64,000 bases of DNA from Clarkia xantiana subsp. parviflora. Lineage: Eukaryota; Streptophyta; Magnoliopsida; Myrtales; Onagraceae. The translations under genes were made by a program, and so were the position numbers. This document shows positions 11,160 to 22,008 of the stretch, piece after piece (positions within the stretch are counted from its first letter, which is position 1; each line of letters starts with the position of its first letter). The DNA lies in assembly GCA_036873135.1 (NCBI GenBank), contig JAPTYO010000005.1, positions 4,566,166-4,630,165 on the forward strand, written 5' to 3'. Under the pieces are notes generated by a model, which was not told the DNA's origin, did no database searches, and saw only the letters and a list, made by a program, of their open reading frames with translations.

Positions 11160-13660
11160 AAGACGACTAAGTGCTTTAATAAAGAGATCAACAAGTTGAT
11201 TTTTGGATTCAATATGAAACACGTAATCTGTTCCATTTTGAATGCAATCTGAAATGACAATCCAATTCAAAATATCTTGTTCGTTCATGGAAGATTGGGT
11301 TCTTGGTTATCTAAATTGCGGCTTTATTGTCTAAATAAACGGAAATTGGATAGTCCATAGTGAAACCAAGTTCCTGCAACAAACGTTTTATCCAAATGGT
11401 TTGTTGTGGCTTCTCTTGGACTGTGATACTCTGCATCTACACTGGATAATGAAATTATGTCTTTCTTATTGATTTTCCACCCCGCCAATATGCTACTATG
11501 CTTCACACAATATGCAGTCGATGATCTCCTGCTGAAAACACAAGTTCAGTCTGAATCACAATAGATGGAAAGATACAAAGTATTGGATCGATACATGAAA
11601 TAACAATAATTGACTTGGTGTCCATTTGATATATCGAACTACTCTCATTGCAGCTTTATATTGAGACTTCTTTGAATTGTGTATAAATTGACTGAGCGTT
11701 TGAAAATAGAATTTAGTGCCATGTCTAGAGAAGTTTGCCTGCTAATCTTCGATAAAGAGCTGTGTCCTCAAATAAATGTCTGTTTTGCTAAGTCCGGACT
11801 CTTTTTCGCATTCATAAGTTCTGAATTTGAGATTAAACTTCATAGGTGTGGGACTTGATTTAGATGCGCTTAATCCAACTTCTGCAATCTATTCTATTAC
11901 ATATATATTTTCTTTGCGTAAGAATCATTCATACTTTAGATCTTGCTACTTCCAAACCAAGAAAGTATCTCAAAGTTTCAAGATATTTGAGTTTGAAATG
12001 ACATTGCAATGTAGTCTTTAACTGATCAATTATTGTATGGGATGATCCCATAATCAACAAATCATCCACAACGATCAGTAAAAAGATTGTGCTCTTCTTT
12101 AGATTTACTGAAAAGATAATAATCAAACCGACTTTGTGTATGTTCATTTTGCAGCAATGTTTGTGTATGTTTGACATTTCATTGTCTTGAGATTTATTTA
12201 CAACAATATATCTTTGGCTCTTTTCTTGTAAAAGAATATAAAAGGGTTAAGAACCTATGAAAGGTCTGAACTATCACCCATGTTAACGGGAGAGGTCTGA
12301 AATTTAAAAAGTTAATAACAGAAGTCTGAAATTTCTGTTTTGTTGATAACAGCGGTCTCCGTTAGTTTTTTCCGTTAAAACTAACGGAAGTTGGTCACAT
12401 GCCTGGCATGTGACCGGAAATAAAATAAATTTCCAAAAATGCCCTTCTATCAAGTGTGCCCCTCACATGCTTGGAGTGAAAAGACCAAAATGCCCTTGAA
12501 GCCACCACAGTACTCCGGCGACCACCAATCGTACTCCGGCGACCACCACCGTACTCCGACGACCACCACCAAGGCTCCGATTGGGCCAAAATCGGAGCCA
12601 CCGGCCCCGATTGGGCTCCGATCGGAGCCACCGGCCCCGATTGGACTCCGATCGGAGCTTATTTGCTGAGGTGGTGGCCGGAGTCGAGGTGGTGGTCGCC
12701 GGAGTCGGGTGGTGGTCGCCGGAGTCGGTTTGTTTTAATTTGACTTTAGGGGTAAAATTGTCATTTCACATTTCCTTAAATAAGATATTAAATAAAACAA
12801 AATATTAAAGGGGCAAAAATGTCATTTCACACAATTCTGTTAAATTTAACCTTAAAAATGGACGGAAAACCTCAAATCAACAAAATTGAAATTTCAGACC
12901 TCTGTTATTAACTTTTTAATTTCAGACCTCTTCCGTTAACATGGGTGATAGTTCAGACCTTTCATAGGTTCTTAACCCAATATAAAATCAATACTAAGAC
13001 TATGCAAATGTTGTCTTATTAAAAAGATTATTTCTAACATGAGCATACGTATCATTCAAGCCAATGAGAAATAAAAAAAAACGCTTTTCTTTATTTGCAC
13101 AAATCAAAGCATTATCAGTAACACATTGTAGAACTAGAATGATGAAAACAAAATTAATCAACTTAATCAATTATAGCGAGAATGAAGAGAATAATGACGA
13201 AATCAATCCATTCGATCGATTCCGATGAAGAATATGTGAACAAAATCAAGCAATTTGATTGATTTCGATGAACAACTTAATGTGATGATTGCAATGAAGC
13301 TTTGATACCATGTAATGTGTAGAATATCAAAATTGGAAACAAGCATTCTTCATTATGGATTTAAATTTTGTTATTATAATGGAGGGAAAACTATATATAA
13401 TAGTTAGTTAATCAACTAATTTAAAAGTCAACTAAATATAATAAAAACCGATTAAACCGTTTTACGATCATATGTCAACTAAAAATGCAAGTAAAACTAA
13501 TATTGTTTGAAATTGAATTTGAAGGGAAGATGTCGCAAAATTAAGAAAATTGCACATAATTGAATTTATTTGTCATTATGTAAAAACCAATCTCTGCCAA
13601 TAATTTTCACTAAAAGTAATGATTAAATTATCATGCAGTAATTAATTGGTTTTAATTTTA
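11160..13660 (-). mobile_element. Decayed Ty1/copia retrotransposon C with internal deletion
   Basis: Reading on the minus strand, a primer-binding site variant GCTTTGATACCA lies at 13299-13310 and the 5' LTR begins TGTAATGTGT at 13311. Gag remnants at about 12988-13100 encode a gag phrase close to FLIGLNDTYAHVRNNL. After an inserted MITE (12244-12978) come reverse transcriptase sequence at 11929-12177 (VVDDLLIMGS, then YFLGLEVARSK) and RNase H sequence at 11324-11506 (SSVDAEYHS). Protease and integrase are missing, so a deletion joined gag to reverse transcriptase before or near the MITE insertion. The outer edge of the 5' LTR is not defined, and no 3' LTR copy was found. Confidence 0.8.
12244..12978. 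mobile_element. Mutator-like MITE, family A copy 1
   Basis: The 735-bp element has inverted termini GGGTTAAGAACC / GGTTCTTAACCC and a perfect 9-bp duplication AATATAAAA (12235-12243 and 12979-12987). The inverted arms repeat phrases such as AGGTCTGAA and ACCCATGTTAACGG. An internal palindrome GGTCACATGCC-T-GGCATGTGACC sits in the left arm near 12395-12417. The core (12500-12730) is GC-rich, with CTCCGGCGACCACC and TCCGATCGGAGC units. A 9-bp duplication with long inverted repeats fits the Mutator superfamily. No transposase is present. Confidence 0.9.
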
Positions 13661-13665
13661 TAATA

Positions 13666-14272
13666 GGGTTAAGGGTCTCTTGGTGCCATATGTTTGACCA
13701 ATGTAGGTTTTTGGTGCCATATATTTTATTTTGTAGGTTTTTGGTGTCAAACGTTTGCATTTAGTAAGATTTTGGTGCATTCGTTAGTCAAATGTTAAGT
13801 TTGACCGTTAAATACTTTTATTTTGTTCAATTTAGTCCTCAAATTTATACACCTAACTTTTAGTTTTTACAATTTAGCCCTAAAAAAACTCAATTGGACC
13901 CAGTGGTTCAATTGACCCCAATTGACCATCGGGTCCAATTGACCCAGCCATGGTGCAACCCATGGCTGGGTCAGACCACGACTGGGGTCGCCGGACCTGG
14001 GCGACCCCATCCGTGGGTCGCACTATGACTGGGTCAATGGGACCCAATGGTTCAATTTGGGTCATTTGAACCATTGGGTCCAATTGAGTTTTTATAGGCC
14101 TAAATTGTAAAAATTAAAAGTTAGGTGTATAAATTTGATGACTAAATTGAACAAAATAAAAATATTTAACGGTCAAACTTAACATTTGATTAACGGATGC
14201 ACCAAAATTTTACAAAATACAAACGTTTGACACAAAAAACCTACAAAATAAAACATATGACACAAAAAATCT
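13666..14272. mobile_element. Mutator-like MITE, family B copy 1 (right end lost)
   Basis: The left end reads GGGTTAAGGGTCTCTTGGTGCC, and the arms repeat in inverse orientation: TTTGACCGTTAAATACTTTT and AATTTAGTCCTCAAATTTATA on the left, their complements at about 14110-14180. The core at 13870-14090 is palindromic with phrases such as GGGTCGCACTATGACTGGGTC. The right terminus has lost its last 10-15 bases, so no duplication can be read. It lies just beyond the LTR of copia C. Confidence 0.75.
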
Positions 14273-14559
14273 AATAATAATATATAAAAGTAGTAATATA
14301 TTATAATAATATAATTGAGCTGAATAAGGCCCAAATGAAGCAAATAAAATTGTAATGTTTGTTGTAACATATGAAAAACCTAAATTCAGCAAAGAAGAGC
14401 CTGAAGACATCAGTTTGGGGGCCTAGACAAGATAGTAGGCCTCTGGCTTGGGCCTTACCAGCCATACACTTGGGCCAGCTCGGTGAGGTGTGTGGTATCT
14501 AAGTCGGTGGATTCAAATTCAATTATTCACATGAATCGCAAGTTGCTTTATTAGTTTTT
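14273..14559. other. Noncoding stretch
   Basis: Nothing beyond AT-rich sequence and a moderately GC-rich segment (14400-14520) is recognisable. Short open frames here are AT-rich and look random. Confidence 0.5.
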
Positions 14560-15200
14560 TCTTTATCATGGTTCTACCGGTCTGATTCCCGGTTCATCCA
14601 ATCCAAAAAGCAAACTGATTTCGAACCGTTCAAGATTCAATGCATGTAATTAATCGCACTTAAAATTTCTCTGATTTCGGACCGTTCAAGATTCAATGAA
14701 TGCAATTAATCACAATTAAAATTTCGGGTTCATCAAATCCAAAAAGCAAGCAGATTTCGGACCGTTCAAGATTCAATGTATGCAATTATCATAATTAAAA
14801 TTTCGTTGATTTCGAACCTTTCAAGATTCAATGAATGCAATTAATCCAAGACGCCACATCAGTCCCTAATATATTTCTCAAAACCGGTCCATGGTTCGAC
14901 TGGTCTAATTCCCGGTTCATCCAATCCAAAAGGCAAGCAGATTCCGGACTGTCAATATTCAATGTATGCAATTAATCACAATTAAAAAGTCGCTGATTTT
15001 CGACCATTCAAGATTCAATATATGCAATTAATCGGAATTGAAATTTCGGGTTCATCTCATCCAAAAAGCAAGCAGATTTTGGATCGGTCAAGATTCAATG
15101 TATATAATTAATCGCAAATAAAATTTCGTTGATTTCGATCCGTTCAAGATTCAATGTATACAATTAATCGCAATTAAAATTTCGCTTCAATTCAATGTTT
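14560..15200. repeat. Irregular tandem repeat, unit about 55-60 bp
   Basis: The phrase TTCAAGATTCAATGTATGCA with neighbouring TTAATCGCAATTAAAATTTCG recurs about eight times with drift. It alternates with CGGTTCATCCAATCCAAAAAG blocks. The same array is present at 62800-63240. Confidence 0.85.
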
Positions 15201-15314
15201 AGTGGAGAGAAACAATGCGGCTTTAATTTAATATGGAGGGGATAATTGAGGTGACTTCAATTCAATTTAGAGGGGATAATCGATGCATCTCCTACAGAAT
15301 TCTCCACACATCTT

Positions 15315-15556
15315 GGATTTTTCTATCATGATTTGGGAGCACCATGCTTTTGGTTTTTTTAATACTATGGTGGACTTAATTGTAACATAAGTAAAACTTT
15401 AAAAGTATGAAAAAATATGAATTTTTTTAACTACACCTAAGATGTGTATCATACTATTAATTATATCAATTTCCCTATGGGGTTCACCTTTAGGGTAATA
15501 GAAAAATAAAAAAATTAGTGGCAAAAACATGGTGCTCCAAGAGCATTGTTGAAAGG
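15315..15556. mobile_element. Small insertion with 12-bp flanking repeat
   Basis: The 242-bp segment interrupts the Helitron-like body compared with the second copy near 63330. It is flanked by TCCACACATCTT at 15303-15314 and 15557-15568. It contains inverted arms GGAGCACCATG (about 15336-15346) and CATGGTGCTCC (about 15528-15538). Its true ends lack clear inverted repeats, so the superfamily is unknown. Confidence 0.6.
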
Positions 15557-16129
15557 TCCACACATCTTTTATATAAATTTGTTGAAGAAAAAACGCTTGA
15601 CGCGGAGCCGGCGAACGAAGGTACCATGCGGTATGGGCAACTGACAGTCTCAACAGCGGGGCCCTCTCTATTCCTGGCGAGATATCGTCGGTGGTCATCG
15701 AAGCCATATCTGTTGAAGAACATACGATTGACGCGAATCTGGCGACCGAAGATAGCAGGCGATACGGGCATCTGACAGTCTCAGCATCGGAGCCCTCTTT
15801 ATCTCCGGCGACAAAGTTGAGGAGGGTTGTTTGTCAAGACAGCGACGACGACGATGGTGTAACCAATAATTGCTTGCTTCAAGCCCGGTCTATGAACAGT
15901 TGATCTCGAGTTATATCGATTGCTGGTGTTGAGAAATTGGAGCTGCACATAGCCATAGAGGAAGAAGAACGGAAGGGAAAGAAGTGATGGTTGTAGAGTG
16001 TGCTAAATTAGTTAGGTAAGTCTTTCTTTTCATTTTTCAAATTCTAAACTGATATTTTATTTAAAAAATAGTGTTTCAACATATTATAAATAATCATTAT
16101 AAATTTCATATCATATTAGTTTGTTATTA

Positions 16130-16787
16130 GGGTTAATAACCTAGGAGAGGTCTGAAGTTTGCCCCATGTTAACGGGAGAGGTCTGAAGTTTCAAATGTTG
16201 ATTTGAGAGGTCCGAAGTTTCAACTTTGTTGATAACAACGGTCTCCGTCTGTTTTTACCGTTAATTGTGACGGAAATTAGTCACGTGCTTGGCATGTGAC
16301 TGGAAATAAAAATAAATTCCAAAAATGCACTTCTATCAAAGTGTGCCCCTCACATGCTTGAAGGAAAAGACGAAAATGCCCTTAAAGCCACCACGGCTCC
16401 GTCCACCGCCACCCGACTCCGGCCACCACCACCTCGGCTCCGACGACCACCACCGAACTCCGGCGACCACCACCGACCACCAACACGGCTCCGAGGTCGC
16501 CGGAGTTCGGTGGTCGCCGGAGCTGAGGTGGTGGTGACCGAAGTAATTTGACTTTAGGGGTAATTTTGTCATTTCACATTTACTCAAATGAGATATTAAA
16601 TAAAACAAAATATTAAAAGGGCAAGAATGTCATTTCACACAATTATGTTAAATTTAACCCTAAAAATGGACGGAAAACCTCAAATCAACAAAGTTGAAAC
16701 TTCAGACCTCTCAAATCAACATTTGAAACTTCAGACTTCTCCTGTTAACATGGGGCAAACTTCAGACCTCTGCTAGGTTATTAACCA
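16130..16787. mobile_element. Mutator-like MITE, family A copy 2
   Basis: The 658-bp element begins GGGTTAATAACC and ends GGTTATTAACCA (last base mutated), flanked by the 9-bp duplication TTGTTATTA (16121-16129 and 16788-16796). The arms carry AGGTCTGAAGTTT phrases and the partial palindrome GTCACGTGCTTGGCATGTGAC. The core (16385-16545) has CCGGCGACCACC units. It is inserted in the Helitron-like element, so it is younger than that. Confidence 0.9.
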
Positions 16788-16841
16788 TTGTTATTATATA
16801 TTTAGTAAGTCACTCCACGCTATGCGCGGAAAATAGCTAGT

Positions 16842-17414
16842 GATTAATTATAGATAGAATAAGAGAGCAGCAGAAAGGCAGACACCCCATACATACATAA
16901 TTACAAATTGGTCAAAACACAAATTTTCATTTGTTATTATTATTAGTTAGATTTGACTAGTTAGGTGAGAAAAATGAAATGTTGGAAGTGAGTATTTAAA
17001 GGAAGGATGGGGAATTGCATGACTGTTGTTGTGTTGGTGTTGGGGACCAGACCAGACCAACCAACAGCTAACTTATAAACAAACCGAAGAGAAGAAAATG
17101 AGCTAGCATTGCTTTGGAGTCTGCTCAAACTGGGGTTGGCATAATCGCCCACATCTTCATCGATTTCTCCGAAATCCCCTAAGAAATTAGAACCCCGTCT
17201 CCTGCCTGCGCCATTAAAATAAAAACACTCGTCTTCCTTCCTTCCTTCCTTCCTTCTCATGTTCTTCTTCTTCCTGTGATGGCCTTGGCACATTCATTTC
17301 TTCTTCTCATTCTTCTAGCTGCAGCACCACACCGTATCTCTCCCGAATAAGTTGAAACAAACAAAGAAAGAAGAAATTTCAGATTTTGTCCGTTTTGCTA
17401 TATATTAGAGTGAA
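16842..17414 (+). promoter_or_regulatory. Upstream region and 5' leader of the KAS III gene
   Basis: This 573-bp stretch separates the Helitron-like end from the KAS III start codon. It contains a TATA-like TATTTAAAG at about 16993, a CTTC microsatellite at about 17235-17258, and two upstream ATGs. One, at 17259, opens a 6-codon frame; the other, at 17279-17350, opens a 23-codon frame. The transcription start is unknown, so which of these are in the leader is inference. Confidence 0.5.
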
Positions 17415-20399
17415 ATGGCCAATGCATCTGGGTTCTTGGCTGCTCCAGTTGGGAGCCTTAGGAAATCTCAGCCTCTGATAGGGGGAATTCATCGATCTAG
17501 TCCTGACTACTCTATTGGAAAGGTGTACTGCTCCAGTGTCACCCAAGCTTCAGCCGAATCTCGACTGCCGAGGTGATTTTCTTTTGCCTCTTCAAACCCC
17601 AAGTGTTTTAGAATCAAGGGCTTTGTACATTTCAAACTTAATTTTGCTCTATCGTCGACATCCTTGTGCAATCACGCCATTAGAGACGGTTCTTGTTAGT
17701 AACCTTTAGCTATTCAAGATATTTGCACCAATCCATTGAGCTGCTCCCTGGCATTGCATGTGTTTGTGAGATGGCTAAGCATATGCTTTTTTTCTTTATT
17801 GATTGTTGTTGCTGCTAAAGCTAGCTAGCATTGGTGGACTTGACTTTACAGTGTTTTTGCACTGTTAACTCGCAAGGTATCAATCAATGTATGTTTCAGG
17901 GTTACGTTCTTCTCTTGGTTATATACAAAGCGATGGCAGTTCACTCTTGCAATCATCTCCTGGTAAAAGGAAGATGATTTAGCAGAATCACTTTGTCCAT
18001 CTGACGAGAGGCTTACAATAGTAAATAACCTCATAATATGCCTACGTTTTTATTTACTTGTTAGTAACCGGAGATATGAGAAGATTAACATGGATAGAAT
18101 CTGCCTGCAACCTTTCTTCCTCATACTATTTTGAGAGGATTTGCTAAGAGGATATGGATTTTTTCTTCAAGTGTTTTGATCAAGTTAATATTGTGGGTAG
18201 TGAGACTTCTGCAAATCTTTATTTTACACCGTTTACTTGCTTTTGAGAAGAAGGCTAGACCACTGATCATGTCAGATCACTGCATGACTTAGGATAGTTG
18301 CTTTTTGCTGTTACGTTTTGATACATCTCGGTGGAAAGATTGAATTTCAGGTATTGTTAAACCTCATTAGAAAAATCATGGTCATTTCTTGTTCTGGCTA
18401 ACTTGGTTGGGCATGATGATCAGACTCCTCAATATCATTTGGTCTGCTTGATCCATTTGTATTTTATCCATCTGTGAATTAGAGAAGAAAGCATTTTTCC
18501 TGTGATTAATAGTTTGGATTTTTGTTTATGAGCATCTGATTGTCATTGTGTTGATACAGGCTTGTTGCTAAAGGTTGCAAACTAATTGGATGTGGCTCAG
18601 CTACACCGGCGCTTAAGATTTCAAACGATGATCTTGCCAAAATGGTTGATACCAATGATGAGTGGATATCTGTTCGTACAGGGATTCGTAACAGGCGGGT
18701 TCTTTCAGGTTAGTTCTATCCTTTGAACCTCATTATGTATTTAGTTGATATATAAGAAGCGATTTGGTCTGCTTTCCTGAACTTGTATCGTGATTGTTAC
18801 TACACTCTGTCAAGACTGACATAAAATTACAGATTTTCTGTTTAAAAGATTCTTCTAAATGAACTGCATGAAGTTGTTAATAACATAATATCAATCAATT
18901 TACCACTGAAAAGAAAAAAGGAGATCATTTCACTTCTCCACCACTGGGACTGCCTGCACATTGCATGAATGAATTTAGGTTAGTAGGTAAGGCCATAATG
19001 CTGAGACTATACTAGAAAAAGGAAAGCTTCATCTGGATTTAGCTGACCTACGTGCCTTGTTACCTGATAATGTTGATGGATGATGGATCAGGGGAGGACA
19101 GTTTGACGGGTTTAGCAGCAGAGGCAGCAAGGAAAGCTCTGGAGATGGCTGAGGTTGATCCTAATGATGTGGATCTAGTGTTGATGTGCACATCTACCCC
19201 TGAGGATCTTTTTGGAAGTGCCCCCCAGGTATATATATATATATTCTATTTTGGTGTTGGATGTTTTGAGAATGCAGCAACCTTGGTGGGTATTAATGAA
19301 TGAATAATAAACAGATTCAGAAAGCGCTTGGGTGCAAAAGCAATCCTTTGGCTTATGATATAACAGCTGCATGCAGTGGATTTATGTTGGGTCTTGTGTC
19401 GGCTGCTTGTCATATTAGAGGTAGGTAACTGACTGAAGCTAGTATGTGTTGTTTCTAATGATGATGTCCATGCAATGAATGCATATTATGTCTACTGGTA
19501 CTGCAGGGGGTGGATTTAAGAATGTGCTTGTAATTGGTGCTGATTCTCTGTCTCGATATGTTGATTGGTCGGATAGAGGGACGTGTATTCTGTTTGGAGA
19601 TGCAGCTGGTGCTGTATTAGTTCAGGTAACATAACATGGATGTTAGTGTTGGTATTATTTGTTAGTTGGTATTGGTTGGAGGGATGAGTTATGATGTACA
19701 TTGCAAATACATATATACAGGCTTGTGATGTTGAGGAGGATGGACTATTCGCTTTTGATCTGCACAGTGATGGAGAAGGACAGAGGTAGTTGATGAATTC
19801 TTCTTCTTCTTCTTGGAAATAATAATAATAACAATGAAATGGTTGGTAAAGTAAGTAATGTTGTGAATAATGCAGACATCTAAATGCTTCAATCCTCCAA
19901 GAAGAAGAAGAAGAAAGTGGAGGTGGTTTTCCTCCAAAGCGGTCGTCTTACTCATGTATTCAGATGAATGGTAAGGAAGTGTTCCGGTTTGCAGCACGTG
20001 TAGTGCCACAGTCGATTGAGATTGCCCTAAAGCAGGCTGGCCTAACTGCATCTAGTATTGACTGGTTATTGCTGCATCAGGTATACCTATTCCTTGATTG
20101 CTTGTAAGTTGTACAGACTATACAAGAAGAATAGAAAATGAGAATGATATTGTAAGTTGTAATTGTAGGCAAACCAGAGGATCCTGGATGCAGTGGCAAC
20201 CCGTCTGCAAGTTCCTCAGGAAAGAGTTATTTCGAACCTGGCAAATTACGGTAACACCAGTGCTGCATCAATTCCATTGGCATTGGATGAGGCTGTTAGA
20301 AGTGGAAAGGTTAAGTCGGGTCACACTATCGCTGCTGCTGGTTTTGGGGCCGGTCTCACTTGGGGTTCAGCCATCCTTAGATGGGGTTCAACACTTTAA
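17415..20399 (+). CDS. KAS III: 3-oxoacyl-[ACP] synthase III (KAS III), plastid
   Basis: The product condenses acetyl-CoA with malonyl-ACP, the first elongation step of plastid fatty acid synthesis. Eight exons join in frame: 17415-17572, 18560-18708, 19092-19228, 19315-19420, 19507-19625, 19721-19785, 19876-20080, 20169-20399, giving 1170 bp and 389 residues. The N-terminal 50 or so residues are serine-rich and look like a transit peptide. The family's catalytic Cys-His-Asn triad is visible in [16 protein letters not shown] and NYGNTSAAS. The C-terminus [17 protein letters not shown] is typical. All introns are GT-AG. Its 3' end faces the GT47 gene, 286 bp away. I see no disabling change. 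Length agrees with plant KAS III (about 400 residues). Confidence 0.97.
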
Positions 20400-20685
20400 C
20401 AATTCATAATCATTTGAGTCAGTCAATGAGTGAGTTTGCATGTTTTTCTTTCTTTCTGTAGCATTTTTTGTTACCCTAAATAAAAATATTAACACTTGTA
20501 TCTTCTGTTATATTTATACTACATCTTTTGAGTTGGAACTTGATTCATTTATTATCAACCAAAACTGAAAACTTTATTTATTTTTCATCTTATTATTATT
20601 ATTTAAAGAATTTAATTATCTATCTATCTTATTGTTGAAATATAATATGTATCAATCAGTGGTAGAGTAGACTTATAGTAGGTAG
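20400..20685. other. Short convergent intergenic region, KAS III to GT47
   Basis: Only 286 bp separate the two stop codons, so the 3' untranslated regions of the converging genes must lie here and may overlap. It is AT-rich and contains several AATAAA-like hexamers on both strands. Confidence 0.7.
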
Positions 20686-22008
20686 CTAGTGTTGAGCTGC
20701 TAGTGGTGTTGTTCTTTGTGCAATTCTGTGAAGAACACCTTCCACAGCAATGTCAAAAGCATCTTTCTTGGCCCTCAAACCAGGAGAGCTTCCATGGCTT
20801 TTGTATATAACTCTGGATATCACATCCACAACTTTCTCCCTCATTGCCTTCACCTTCCAATCTGGAATGTTGGTCAGCACCTCCATGATTCTCACTCCTC
20901 CCAACACCACCTCTTCCTTGGGTATCAACACTGAAAACTCATCGTATTCCGATTCCGGCAAGTGCCACGTGTACTGCGTCTTAGCCGATTGCTCCTCGAA
21001 GAACACCGGGATGCAACCAGCTAGTATCCCGTCGAACGTGGATCGCCTCGTCGGAGTGTCCCCGGGCGGTTGGAGGCAGAAACTGGCCTTGAGCATCGGC
21101 CGCATGTATCGGATAGGGTCGTGCTCGCAGATTCCATTTGAGCAGTCTACCATGTCGCACATCTTCGTGTAGCCATTAATGGTGGTATTATCCTCGCACT
21201 CGGTCCGGATGCTTCTCCTGATGTTGGGAAGCTTCGACGTCCCACCGCCACCGGCAAAGAGTGCCAGGGTGGTCCGGGGAGATCTCATCACTCTGCGGAT
21301 CCAAGCTTCGTATAACCCTAGACTGGGCGGGTGGAACGACGTCGGGTAAGGGATGGCCTGCTCCTGCCACGGCCAGGCTCTGGCCTCGAAGGTCAGAGCG
21401 GTGACGTTGTAAAACTCCGGTAGCTCAAGGAAGGAGGTTCCCCAGATGGGCGGTTCGTCGTCTTGATCGGAGGAGGGGAGGGACTGGGAGAAATCCCAGG
21501 CAGGACGGGCCATGACGAGGAAATGGTCGTGGCCGGAGCGGCGGTCCCAGACGGCGGGATTATGGCGGCGGAGGAAGCGGTAGAGGTCGAGGCCGTGCTG
21601 GGAGCTGGAGTTGACGTCGGCGCCGTAGAGGTACTTGAGGGCGTCGATGCCGGCGTAGTAAGGGAGGAAGACGGCGTCGGCTTGGGCGGGATCGGCGGCG
21701 AGGCAAGGGTACTCGAGGATTCGACGGTGGAAGAAAAGCTCGAGGAGATGGGGATCGGTGCGGAACCAACTTTGGGAGGCGTTGTGGGTCTTGAGGCCGA
21801 GGCCGTGGTTGGCGGTGTAGTCGCAGAAGTTGGTGAAGAGAGGGAAATGGGAGCAGTTGGAGAGGAGGTCAAGGTTGAATCGGGAGGGGAGGCGGCGGAT
21901 GTAGATCCTGCGTCCGTTGCATTCGTCGTCGGAGTTGTCTAGGGCGGAGATTAAGAGGAAGAGAGTAGCAGCGACGAAGAAGAAGATATTGCAGCGGACG
22001 ACAGGCAT
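20686..22008 (-). CDS. GT47 exostosin-family glycosyltransferase (xyloglucan galactosyltransferase-like)
   Basis: This intronless 440-residue gene encodes a predicted Golgi type II membrane protein. There is a short cytosolic tail, a signal anchor at about residues 6-23 (IFFFVAATLFLLISAL), then an exostosin domain over about 30-410. Conserved marks include DAVFLPYYAG, HDHFLVMARPAWDF and the C-terminal SFCLQPPGDTPTRRSTFDGI followed by GCIPVFF. These match plant GT47 subgroup A (MUR3, XLT2 and relatives), which transfer galactose or galacturonic acid to xyloglucan. The exact donor and acceptor cannot be read from sequence. At 440 residues it is shorter than MUR3, mostly in the stem. The 5' half is strongly GC-rich, which creates long antisense open frames. 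The ATG at 22006-22008 starts just before the anchor. Confidence 0.92.
   Translation of the reverse strand: MPVVRCNIFFFVAATLFLLISALDNSDDECNGRRIYIRRLPSRFNLDLLSNCSHFPLFTNFCDYTANHGLGLKTHNASQSWFRTDPHLLELFFHRRILEYPCLAADPAQADAVFLPYYAGIDALKYLYGADVNSSSQHGLDLYRFLRRHNPAVWDRRSGHDHFLVMARPAWDFSQSLPSSDQDDEPPIWGTSFLELPEFYNVTALTFEARAWPWQEQAIPYPTSFHPPSLGLYEAWIRRVMRSPRTTLALFAGGGGTSKLPNIRRSIRTECEDNTTINGYTKMCDMVDCSNGICEHDPIRYMRPMLKASFCLQPPGDTPTRRSTFDGILAGCIPVFFEEQSAKTQYTWHLPESEYDEFSVLIPKEEVVLGGVRIMEVLTNIPDWKVKAMREKVVDVISRVIYKSHGSSPGLRAKKDAFDIAVEGVLHRIAQRTTPLAAQH

Larger units (their letters stand above)
14560..16841 (+). mobile_element. Helitron-like non-autonomous element (3' end visible)
   Basis: The right end shows a 15-nt imperfect hairpin CCACGCTATGCGCGG (16815-16829) followed by CTAGT at 16837-16841. 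This is the Helitron 3' signature of a short hairpin about 10 nt before CTRR. The body comprises a tandem-repeat tract (14560-15200), a pair of about 128-bp repeats (15590-15830) and an AT-rich tail. The same body recurs at 62780-63690, so it is a dispersed family. The 5' TC end is not defined; 14560 is only where similarity to the second copy begins. Two other elements are inserted in it. Helitron assignment is inference from the terminus alone. Confidence 0.45.

Noticed and set aside
15399..15771. Overlapping minus-strand frames also open near 63284-63539 (MTTDDISP..., PVSPAIFG...)
   Set aside because: They recur only because both sites are copies of one repeat; two frames are open at once and there is no domain or start conservation.
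21393..21942. Antisense and shifted open frames of about 160 aa across the GT47 gene
   Set aside because: They arise from the GC-rich third positions of the real GT47 frame; their translations are low-complexity.
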